Source: Mycolicibacterium komanii
Lineage (GTDB): Bacteria; Actinomycetota; Actinomycetes; Mycobacteriales; Mycobacteriaceae
NCBI RefSeq assembly: GCF_001050035.1
Contig: NZ_CVTA01000063.1
Coordinates: forward strand, 62,001-126,000
Length of the DNA stretch: 64,000 nt
Direction: 5' to 3'
This document shows positions 58,409-64,000 of this stretch, piece after piece. A program made the translations under genes and the position numbers. Within the stretch, counting starts at the first letter, position 1; every line of letters begins with the position of its first letter. Below the pieces are notes generated by a model. That model did not search any database. It was not told the DNA's origin and saw only the letters and a list, made by a program, of their open reading frames with translations.

Positions 58409-58753
58409 CTAGTAGCCCGGCGTGACGACGTCTTCCAGTTCCTGCAACTCGGGTGACGGTCCGGGTGCTGGATGAGGTGGCACCAGGTTGCCGGTCGACC
58501 CGGTGCACTCGGCTCCGCTGACCCCCGGCGGGCAGGCGTTGTTGACCGGTGAGCCGGTGTTCGGCACCAGGTAGGGCACGCACGTCCCGCTGTAGAGGTC
58601 GCTGTCCTCGCCTGCCGGGCAGGCCGCCAGCTGGCTGGGGACGCTGGGGGAGGTAGCGACGATGGCCGCGAGTATCGGCGCAACCGTCGCGAGCGCGAAC
58701 CCACCGGCGATCGTGAGCCGACGACCGTTACGGAACCTCGTCACCGCTGACAT
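58409..58753 (-). CDS. Secreted Pro/Cys-containing hypothetical protein
   Basis: A 114-residue protein with a basic N-terminus and hydrophobic signal segment (LTIAGGFALATVAPILAAIVA, residues 13-33), followed by a low-complexity mature part with four cysteines (CPAGEDSDLYSGTCVPYL, NNACPPGVSGAECTG) and a Pro-rich PPHPAPGPSP stretch. It looks like small exported mycobacterial proteins of unknown role. It ends 47 nt after the opposing oxidoreductase gene. Confidence 0.68.
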   Translation of the reverse strand: MSAVTRFRNGRRLTIAGGFALATVAPILAAIVATSPSVPSQLAACPAGEDSDLYSGTCVPYLVPNTGSPVNNACPPGVSGAECTGSTGNLVPPHPAPGPSPELQELEDVVTPGY

Positions 58754-58879
58754 CCTCGTGCCTTTCCTAGTGGAACGACCTGCACGTCGACATTATCTTG
58801 ATCTTGCCTTCGACGCGCCAGGTCGGGTTGCGCGACGATCGCGCGCGGTAGCGTGCTCATCGGCACGCTGACGGCGGCG

Positions 58880-58953
58880 GCCCCCATAGCCCAATTGGCA
58901 GAGGCAGCGGACTTAAAATCCGCACAGTGTCGGTTCGAGTCCGACTGGGGGCA
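58880..58953 (+). tRNA. tRNA with anticodon TAA (Leu by anticodon), short variable loop
   Basis: A cloverleaf can be drawn: acceptor GCCCCCA/TGGGGGC, D-arm GCCC..GAGGC, anticodon stem GCGGA/TCCGC around loop CTTAAAA (anticodon TAA), a five-base variable region and T-arm GTCGG-TTCGAGT-CCGAC, discriminator A, no encoded CCA. The anticodon reads UUA (Leu), but bacterial tRNA-Leu normally has a long variable arm, so identity should be confirmed. Its last 44 bases are repeated perfectly at 62166-62209, marking it as an island attachment site. Confidence 0.85.
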
Positions 58954-58956
58954 CAG
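58910..58956 (+). repeat. Left attachment site (47-bp direct repeat) in the tRNA 3' half
   Basis: Identical over 47 bases to 62166-62212. It spans the anticodon loop, T-arm, acceptor 3' strand and a few bases beyond the tRNA gene, the usual extent of tyrosine-recombinase attB cores. Confidence 0.88.
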
Positions 58957-59025
58957 TTGAAGTACCAGTTCAGAGGCTATTTTTACATCGCTCGGGCGAG
59001 CGATTCACCATAGCGGCCGGGGCTC

Positions 59026-59052
59026 CTGACAGCACCGTGACAGCAGCGCGGC
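59026..59052 (+). repeat. Internal 27-bp repeat, left copy (candidate integrase arm site)
   Basis: Identical to 61995-62021. It contains TGACAGCA twice, 3 bp apart, the layout of arm-type binding sites of tyrosine integrases. It lies about 70 bp inside the left attachment site. Confidence 0.65.
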
Positions 59053-59071
59053 TAGCGCGCAGGTTCTTGAA

Positions 59072-59179
59072 CTACTTCGGTGTTTTCGGCGGCTTGTATG
59101 GACGTGGCTTCGGAGGCAGCCCCTTCTTGGTGGCGCCTTTGGTATTCCCGTAATACGGGTCTTGCTTCTTGGTGGTCAT
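59072..59179 (-). CDS. 35-residue Lys/Pro-rich basic peptide
   Basis: The frame encodes MTTKKQDPYYGNTKGATK followed by KGLPPKPRPYKPPKTPK. It is strongly basic, with about ten lysines and eight prolines and no hydrophobic segment. A very strong AGGAGGGG site lies 9 nt before the ATG, so translation is likely. No family recognised; nucleic-acid or membrane-surface binding is possible from composition only. It sits in the island next to the left attachment repeats. Confidence 0.62.
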   Translation of the reverse strand: MTTKKQDPYYGNTKGATKKGLPPKPRPYKPPKTPK

Positions 59180-59230
59180 TGGTAGTCCCCTCCTAGGTGA
59201 TCGACGCTACCGACGTCTCCGCGTGGTTCG

Positions 59231-59494
59231 TTAGCTTTCGCATCCAACTCCGTCGTTGTTGTCGTCAAGGCCGTACACGTCCTCGCCATCGACATAAACG
59301 GGGCCGGACACGTACTCAGGGCCGTTGCCGCCACCGCCTTCACAATCGACGTCACGCGCAATCGGAACGCAGGGACTGGAGTAGTTCGGGTGGCAGTTGG
59401 AACCCTGTTGCTGAGGCATCGGCTGCGCGCTCGCGACCGGAGCAAAGATAGTTCCCATCGCAAGCACGATTGTCAGCACCGTCAATTTTGCCAT
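59231..59494 (-). CDS. Secreted excalibur-type calcium-binding-like protein
   Basis: An 87-residue protein with a signal peptide (residues 1-23, cleavage near VASAQP) and a C-terminal excalibur-like motif: DVDCEGGGGNGP followed by GLDDNNDGVGCES, in which the DxDxDG-like loop and paired cysteines are conserved. Such domains are small extracellular calcium-binding modules of actinobacteria and firmicutes. It is upstream of the peptide gene on the same strand. Confidence 0.75.
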   Translation of the reverse strand: MAKLTVLTIVLAMGTIFAPVASAQPMPQQQGSNCHPNYSSPCVPIARDVDCEGGGGNGPEYVSGPVYVDGEDVYGLDDNNDGVGCES

Positions 59495-59911
59495 GCGGGC
59501 GAACCTAGCGCACGTTGTACGGGCTGTTGTCGTGTTTGCCCTACCAACTCAACGGGAGACGGATGCCCACCCCGGCCCGCCTCCACGACCGCACCGGCGG
59601 AAATCTTCTACCTAAGGACCGAGGGCCTTCGGTTCGATACTGACAACCAGCGAGTGGAGTTGTACTGTCGGTGATGTGCGCTAGCGACGGCACCGCGGCG
59701 CAGGAAACTGCGCGTATTCACGAGGCAGCCCTACGGGAGGTATGCGCGGGGATGCGAATACCAATGCGTTAAGCGGCGGTCCCTCGGGAGACACGTACGC
59801 GAGCCACGTTGCCATCACGTCAGTCATGTTCGAAGACTGAACTCTTGCAAGGCAAATGGCAAGCGTGGCGCCCCAGGCGGCCGAAATTCACATTCCTATA
59901 CTCTCGTGGGA
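59495..59911. other. 417-bp intergenic stretch in the island
   Basis: No supported gene. A 32-codon frame at 59674-59772 lacks a ribosome site. An AAGGACCGAGGGCCTT palindrome-like element at 59614-59629 resembles a DosR box only loosely. Composition changes here from GC-rich to AT-richer toward 59900. Confidence 0.5.
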
Positions 59912-60994
59912 CTAATTATCTTCTTCAAAGACCATATCGGGTACAAGTTCACGAGCGTTCTTGGGCCAATCGTTGATTTCCAGCATTGAGATATGGCGTC
60001 GGAGACTCGTGAGTGCATTTGCGGCGGTCGTAGCTTTGTTCCGATAGTTTTTCACGGGTATGTGCGGGAATTCGATATCCTTCCCCGCGGTGCGACCACA
60101 ACGCAGTTCGAAGAGCGGCAGCGACAGCTCTGCATATCTCCAGAACTTATGGCACGCAGCGGCCATATTGTCGTGAGTCGCATTCGTGTCGTCTTCCTGA
60201 GCGTCCAGAAATTCCGCTAGAGGGTTTGGATGGTTGCCACTCAGAAAATCGCGAAGATAAGCGGTGCGCTCGTCGTCTTCAAACAATGGTTGCCCGATTT
60301 CTAAACGCTGCAGTCGAATGTACTGATCTAGTGTGGCCCAGTGCGTTAGCACCATCAGCCACTGTGCGTGCACAGCGCGTCGGCTACCCATTGCGGAATC
60401 AACCTCTTCTAGCAGTTGAAGCCATTTGTGGGAGTGTGATATTACCGTGCTTACGGTGGAATTGAATGTGTCCATCCGATTTTCCCGGTCTTCTGGGTCC
60501 TCAAGTAATCTGTTCGCCAGATCCGGCATAGTCTCGCGATAGTGTTGCAATATACTAATGGCTTCATCATGCGCCTGCTGAACCCTCTCGGTGGTATCTA
60601 TCAATGAAGCGATGCGATCAATATTCGCAAATCTAACACCCGCATTGCGAAATTGGATCCATGCGACCGCAGATTGCCGGTCAACTCGGCTGGTTTTTGC
60701 CCTCTCCTCTCGCTCGTCTGTAAAGGTAGCCAGCACAACCAAGGCGATTGGAACTCCGATGAGAAACCCTGTGATCGCCGCCAGGATGTTAGGAATGTAG
60801 GCGTGGCTGTTGAACCACTCAGCATCGAACTGTCGCAACCACTCCGGCTTTGGGTCCCAGCTGCCTATCGTTACATTGACCCCAAAGTCGGTGAGCGTGA
60901 GGGCAGTGAGCAGCAACACCCCGACGACTAGCGACGTCAACAACCCAATGCGCTTTAAGCGCTTGAAGTCGTTGAATGTCTTGCGAACGCCCAC
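59912..60994 (-). CDS. Two-TM membrane protein with a large cytoplasmic domain, unknown; second gene of an island operon
   Basis: A 360-residue protein with two helices (about 17-36 and 67-92) separated by a short extracytoplasmic loop, then a roughly 265-residue soluble, largely helical region rich in His, Asp and Arg. No known domain is recognised. It starts 12 nt after the HNH-like gene. Composition is more AT-rich than the chromosome, indicating transfer. A membrane-anchored partner of a nuclease-like protein in a tRNA island is reminiscent of two-gene phage-defence modules with membrane effectors, but that is inference. Confidence 0.75.
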   Translation of the reverse strand: MGVRKTFNDFKRLKRIGLLTSLVVGVLLLTALTLTDFGVNVTIGSWDPKPEWLRQFDAEWFNSHAYIPNILAAITGFLIGVPIALVVLATFTDEREERAKTSRVDRQSAVAWIQFRNAGVRFANIDRIASLIDTTERVQQAHDEAISILQHYRETMPDLANRLLEDPEDRENRMDTFNSTVSTVISHSHKWLQLLEEVDSAMGSRRAVHAQWLMVLTHWATLDQYIRLQRLEIGQPLFEDDERTAYLRDFLSGNHPNPLAEFLDAQEDDTNATHDNMAAACHKFWRYAELSLPLFELRCGRTAGKDIEFPHIPVKNYRNKATTAANALTSLRRHISMLEINDWPKNARELVPDMVFEEDN

Positions 60995-61006
60995 GGAACC
61001 CCGCCT

Positions 61007-61906
61007 TCACTCAAGCCAAAAGTGTTCGCCTACAGGCGGTTTGCCAGCCTGCCGGTCAGCCTTATTCTGTGGCGTTAGGTGGTAGGTCAGACCGATGTGG
61101 TGCAACGGATATTCCCATGTGAAGTTGATGCGCTTCGTGACGCCGTTCATCTCCCAGGCAATGTGGGAGGGTCGTTGCAGCGATCCGCGGAGATCGTTGT
61201 CAGGATTGTCCCAACCCGATAACCCGCGACCGGGGTTAAACAGAGTAAGACCGAAAGTCATGTGTGCCAGATCTACTAGTCCACCGGCCAGCCACCCGTC
61301 CTTGTGAATGAATGGCCTGACACCCCACCAATGGCTATTGACGACATCACTCGGCTGAAACGGCACCGCACGAAAGTCGGCGCTTCGTACTTCGCCCGGT
61401 ACCACCATCCCCCACTCCGACGGCCAGGCTGCACGGTCTAGAAGCAGATCAATTGCCTCAGTAGGGATGGTAAGGGTACCGTCCTGTTGCTCGTTAAAGT
61501 GACCAGTGACAGCATGATTGAGGAAGATCTTAAGCACCCAGCGCTGAAACTCATCACCAGAAATCGTGATTTCCTCCGCCTTGCCCCACTCGCCGGCTCC
61601 TGCGTCGTACTGTAAAGCGTTGCGGCGCAGAAATGTCGCGAAAGCTAGAGCGGCGTCATCCGCAGGGCTGAGGGCCGTGTTGTGGTCACGACACAGGATG
61701 TTAGCTTTGAAGTTCTTGGGCGTGACCGGGTGGCCAACGCCCTTGGCGGTCCTATGTTGGATGGTGTAGTCGGGGTCGTTGCGGCCGTAAAGCTTGATCA
61801 ATCCGAGCGATACGTAATGCTCGCCAGAAATCTTGGAGGAACACCCGCCCCTGGTGTTGGCGTAACACTTCGGGTGCTTGTAGTCGTTTCCGACCTTTTC
61901 AGTCAT
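61007..61906 (-). CDS. HNH-like zinc-finger protein, first gene of an island operon
   Basis: A 299-residue protein. The N-terminal 85 residues have an HNH-type treble-clef pattern: Cys14 and Cys22, His30 in SGEHYVS, Asn69, then Cys72, His75 and Asn76 in NILCRDHNTALSPADDAA. The rest (about 90-299) is a novel-looking domain with many Trp residues and HWWGVRPFIHKDGW. The ATG at 61906 is preceded by GGGGAAG. It may be a nuclease or a binding protein that kept the finger. It is followed by the two-TM gene. AT-rich relative to neighbours. Confidence 0.72.
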   Translation of the reverse strand: MTEKVGNDYKHPKCYANTRGGCSSKISGEHYVSLGLIKLYGRNDPDYTIQHRTAKGVGHPVTPKNFKANILCRDHNTALSPADDAALAFATFLRRNALQYDAGAGEWGKAEEITISGDEFQRWVLKIFLNHAVTGHFNEQQDGTLTIPTEAIDLLLDRAAWPSEWGMVVPGEVRSADFRAVPFQPSDVVNSHWWGVRPFIHKDGWLAGGLVDLAHMTFGLTLFNPGRGLSGWDNPDNDLRGSLQRPSHIAWEMNGVTKRINFTWEYPLHHIGLTYHLTPQNKADRQAGKPPVGEHFWLE

Positions 61907-61994
61907 CCTTCGTCACTTCCCCGCGTAGCTCTCGGGACGCCGCCGTGCAGCGTACCAAACACACGTTCGATTTGAGGCCCCCTTCTTTTCTGCT

Positions 61995-62021
61995 CTGACA
62001 GCACCGTGACAGCAGCGCGGC
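61995..62021 (+). repeat. Internal 27-bp repeat, right copy
   Basis: Identical to 59026-59052 and in the same orientation. It lies about 145 bp inside the right attachment site. It contains the double TGACAGCA motif. Confidence 0.65.
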
Positions 62022-62165
62022 GCCACAGGTCCAACCTGCGGCAAGGTTTGGTGCTGTCCGAAATGGAGCGCGATGACCCAATAAGGTCTAGTCAGGCTAG
62101 GGCGTTGGGGCCGAAATTGGATCGCGGGGCCGCGTTGCAGCAACGCTGATCGAGCACGGGACTCC

Positions 62166-62212
62166 GACTTAAAATCCGCACAGTGTCGGTTCGAGTCCGA
62201 CTGGGGGCACAG
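62166..62212 (+). repeat. Right attachment site (47-bp direct repeat)
   Basis: Perfect copy of 58910-58956, the 3' half of the tRNA gene. The 5' half of the tRNA is absent here, so it is an att site and not a second tRNA gene. Confidence 0.88.
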
Positions 62213-62453
62213 GTGTTGTGCGCAGCTGGAGCGCCTATCCACTTCGAGCCGATGAGCGGTTGCAGCTTGCCGGAGGGCTCCGCGTAAGCGTCGCGTCGGC
62301 AGTCAGTCGACCTGAACCCGCAAGGACCCAGCTTCTAGCGGCCGGCCCCTGTGCGGTCGCGACGCTCCGGTGGACGCTTTGAGAATCCGTTGAGGTCGAC
62401 GTCCGATTCTCTTTCCAACCACGACGACCGTGGCTCCACGAAAGGGAATTCCG

Positions 62454-63128
62454 ATGACCAACACCCCGTCCGCCAAGCCCGCAGGGATCGTCGCCACCTT
62501 GGGCGCGGTCAAGAAGTTCGCCACCGCTGCCGCCATCGCGGGGGCCTTGGGGCTAGCTGCCCTCGGCATGGCCGGTACTGCGGCCGCGGCACCGGCCCAC
62601 GACTCCGGGTCGGCACACTCCACGTCATCCTCCGCCCCTCACGTCGAGTCGACCGCGCCGCATGCTGAGTCGGCCGCGCCGCATGCTGAGTCGACCGCGC
62701 CGCATGCCGAGTCGACCGCGCCGCATGCCGAGTCGGCCGCGCCGCACGCCGCCACGGCCTCGCCGACCGGTGACGAGGTAGTTCACGCCCACCTGATTCC
62801 CGGTGTCAAGCTCGTGCCACCGGCCGCCGACGAGGCTTCGCCCACGGGTGACGACGTAGTTCACGCCCACCTGATTCCGGGTGTCAAGCTCGTGCCACCG
62901 GCCGCCGACGAGGCTTCGCCTACGGGTGACGACGTAGTTCATGCCCACCTGATTCCGGGTGTCAAGCTCGTGCCACCGGCCGCCGACGAGTCGAACACCG
63001 CTCACCCGACTCTGGGGTCCACGTCGAATCCGAACGAAATCGGCATGGTCACACCCGGCATGCTCCCCGTGGCGCCCGATTACGACCCCAATTGCGGAGC
63101 CGGCTGCCAGGAGGTGATTCACGAATGA
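62454..63128 (+). CDS. Secreted tandem-repeat protein
   Basis: A 224-residue exported protein. It has a long signal region ending GMAGTAAAAPAHD (about residue 48), six 7-residue repeats APHxESx (residues 61-102), three almost identical 26-residue repeats beginning ASPTGD and containing HAHLIPGVKLVPP (residues 102-179), and a tail with NPNEIGMVTPGMLP and two cysteines (CGAGC). The ATG at 62454 with AAAGGGAA upstream is used rather than the upstream frame. A strong terminator follows. It lies between the island's right att site and a degenerate tRNA-end copy, and so may be part of an older insertion. Function unknown. Confidence 0.8.
   Translation: MTNTPSAKPAGIVATLGAVKKFATAAAIAGALGLAALGMAGTAAAAPAHDSGSAHSTSSSAPHVESTAPHAESAAPHAESTAPHAESTAPHAESAAPHAATASPTGDEVVHAHLIPGVKLVPPAADEASPTGDDVVHAHLIPGVKLVPPAADEASPTGDDVVHAHLIPGVKLVPPAADESNTAHPTLGSTSNPNEIGMVTPGMLPVAPDYDPNCGAGCQEVIHE
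62634..62759 (+). repeat. Six tandem 21-bp repeats (APHAES heptads)
   Basis: Six in-frame 21-bp units encode APHxES plus T or A, the last unit diverged (APHAATA). Copies differ by only a few bases. Confidence 0.85.
62757..62990 (+). repeat. Three tandem 78-bp repeats
   Basis: Units at 62757-62834, 62835-62912 and 62913-62990 encode 26 residues each with almost no change. Units 2 and 3 are nearly identical at the DNA level, indicating recent expansion. Confidence 0.88.
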
Positions 63129-63163
63129 CATGGTCGACAAACAAGTGAACTGAGCGCCTATCA

Positions 63164-63206
63164 GGGCAGGTGTTCCCAGAAGGGAACACCTGCCCTTGCT
63201 CCGTTT
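63164..63206 (+). terminator. Strong intrinsic terminator hairpin
   Basis: A perfect 14-bp stem, GGGCAGGTGTTCCC and its complement, with an AGAA loop (63164-63195) is followed by TTGCTCCGTTT. It closes the secreted repeat-protein transcript. Confidence 0.85.
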
Positions 63207-63251
63207 AGAAGATCGGACCCGAGGTCGCCGAACGCGGCTCGCCCTTATCGG

Positions 63252-63288
63252 AATCCGCTCCGTATCGGCTCGAGTCCGACTGGGGCAC
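63252..63288 (+). repeat. Degenerate third copy of the tRNA 3' end
   Basis: It matches the tRNA end (AATCCGC..GTCGAGTCCGACTGGGG-type sequence) with about four substitutions and one deleted G. It is probably a decayed attachment site of an earlier insertion, with 62166-62212 as the other boundary. Confidence 0.7.
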
Positions 63289-63447
63289 CAGCGTTGTCGC
63301 AGCTCGTGATCTTTTGGGCGGCTGAGCGGTGGTGGCGCCTCGCCCGGCGCGCCGAGGTTGCGTCAACAGGGAGTCCAGGTGGCACACACCTCGACGTTCG
63401 GCAACTTCGCCGATGCCCTCGAAAAACTCGTCAAGGCTTTCGACCGC

Positions 63448-63948
63448 TCAGGATTCGGACGGAGCCGGCGTCTGTTGTGTCCAGTAGTTCTTATGCGGTT
63501 GAAGTACTGCCTCGGCCACGTCGGGGACCGGGCCGACGACCTCAATTTTCTTCTGGCCCGCACTGAAAACCGTTCGGCAATCGAGGCTCAACGTGGGGTT
63601 CCTCGGGTCGTCGCCGGTTTCGGCGAGCAATTGCTTCTCCGTGATGCCGTAGACCAGCCGCTTGACGTTGGCCCAGTACATCGCCCCTGCGCACATCGAA
63701 CACGGCTCCGCGGTCGTGTAGAGCGTGCACGTGGCGAGGAAGTCCTTGTCGTACTGCTTCGACGCCTGGCGCATCAGGGCTGTTTCCGCGTGACCGGTAC
63801 AGTCCGACTCGGTCACCTCGATGTTCGTCTGTTCCAGCAGGACGTTGCCCTCGCTGTCGACGAGCACGGACCCGAACGGGTGATTTCCCTCGCGCACAGA
63901 CCGTTTGGATACGTCGACGGCTCGCAGGAGATACTTCACGTCGTCCAT
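63448..63948 (-). CDS. Nucleoside/guanine deaminase family protein (CMP/dCMP deaminase fold)
   Basis: A 166-residue zinc deaminase with catalytic HAE (CTGHAETALMRQ, about residue 53) and the zinc motif PCSMCAGAMYW (about 82-92). The C-terminal part AGQKKIEVVGPVPDVAEAVLQPHKNYW resembles guanine deaminase/GuaD-like proteins rather than the tRNA adenosine deaminase TadA. It hydrolytically deaminates a free purine or nucleoside; the exact substrate is uncertain. Start at the ATG at 63948. Confidence 0.87.
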   Translation of the reverse strand: MDDVKYLLRAVDVSKRSVREGNHPFGSVLVDSEGNVLLEQTNIEVTESDCTGHAETALMRQASKQYDKDFLATCTLYTTAEPCSMCAGAMYWANVKRLVYGITEKQLLAETGDDPRNPTLSLDCRTVFSAGQKKIEVVGPVPDVAEAVLQPHKNYWTQQTPAPSES

Positions 63949-64000
63949 CTATCGACTCCTCACGGCGCTGTCTGGAGCGGCGTTGGTTCCACCGTCGTCG

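Larger units (their letters stand above)
58910..62212. mobile_element. 3.3-kb tRNA-integrated genomic island without integrase (CIME-like)
   Basis: The region is bounded by a perfect 47-bp direct repeat (58910-58956 and 62166-62212), which begins in the anticodon arm of the tRNA gene and runs past its 3' end. A second 27-bp direct repeat lies inside each end (59026-59052, 61995-62021). Contents: a 35-residue basic peptide, an excalibur-type secreted protein, a two-TM membrane protein and an HNH-like protein. Base composition from about 59.9 to 61.9 kb is clearly more AT-rich than the flanks. No recombinase gene is present, so movement would need an integrase in trans. Confidence 0.82.
63129..63447. 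other. 319-bp stretch with terminator, att remnant and a possible gene fragment
   Basis: Besides the terminator (63164-63206) and degenerate tRNA end (63252-63288), a GTG at 63379 with GGAG 6 nt upstream opens VAHTSTFGNFADALEKLVKAF, which reads like a true protein N-terminus. It soon runs antisense into the deaminase gene and may be a truncated gene remnant. Confidence 0.4.

Noticed and set aside
59614..59629. AAGGACCGAGGGCCTT as a DosR box in the island
   Set aside because: Lacks the GGGAC half-site, is not near a start codon with the 42-44 bp spacing and lies in foreign DNA.
59674..59772. 32-codon plus-strand frame in the island
   Set aside because: No ribosome site and no recognisable feature; could be chance.
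62166..62212. A second tRNA gene at the right end of the island
   Set aside because: Only the 3' half is present; there is no D-arm or 5' acceptor strand, so it is an attachment site.
62634..62990. CRISPR array
   Set aside because: The repeats are contiguous, in frame and without unique spacers; they are protein-coding tandem repeats.

Overview
The window is high-GC actinobacterial DNA from a Mycobacterium/Mycolicibacterium-type genome, most like a rapid grower. The basis is a DosR response regulator and heme-GAF DosS/DosT kinase, WS/DGAT triacylglycerol synthases, an OtsB1-type trehalose phosphatase fusion, a REP13E12-family HNH protein and a group 3b-like [NiFe] hydrogenase. No species is assigned.

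Positions 1-35.7 kb are a hypoxia/dormancy (DosR) island. It holds two Acg-family nitroreductases, four universal stress proteins (one pair translationally coupled), dosR, an Rv2004c-like kinase protein, two WS/DGATs, a RafH-type ribosome hibernation factor, PEP synthase with a SpoIIAA-like protein, otsB1, the hydrogenase operon hyhBGSL with its maturation protease, two PPOX flavin proteins, two SRPBCC proteins, a DUF1876 protein, an Rv2030c-like PRTase/esterase fusion, pfkB, a KAS III pair, the DosS/DosT kinase and fdxA. I find DosR-type palindromes in eight intergenic promoters. At nine start codons the box centre lies 42-44 bp upstream and a NANNNT hexamer ends 6-7 nt before the start, so these messages are probably leaderless. 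dosR and the kinase are about 28 kb apart rather than in one operon.

Positions 35.7-48.6 kb hold a GH3 beta-glucosidase, a DoxX protein divergent from a Cys-rich HTH regulator, a complete narK-narG-narH-narJ-narI nitrate respiration operon, a ZIP transporter and a DUF4383 membrane protein. Together with the first region this makes a low-oxygen set: hydrogen oxidation or evolution, nitrate respiration, ferredoxin, storage lipid and trehalose metabolism, and ribosome hibernation.

Positions 48.7-58.8 kb are ordinary chromosome: a 35-residue Cys-rich peptide gene, a propionyl-CoA synthetase-like gene, an epoxide-hydrolase-like gene, an orphan KdpD kinase, a DUF222/HNH protein, an SDR and a flavin oxidoreductase.

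Positions 58.9-62.2 kb are a small genomic island in the 3' end of a tRNA gene. A perfect 47-bp direct repeat bounds it and a second 27-bp repeat lies just inside each end. It has no integrase. It carries two small proteins and a visibly AT-richer two-gene operon: an HNH-like zinc-finger protein and a two-TM membrane protein of unknown function. This is the best candidate here for an undescribed system. A third, degenerate copy of the tRNA end at 63.25 kb flanks a secreted tandem-repeat protein. A nucleoside deaminase closes the window.
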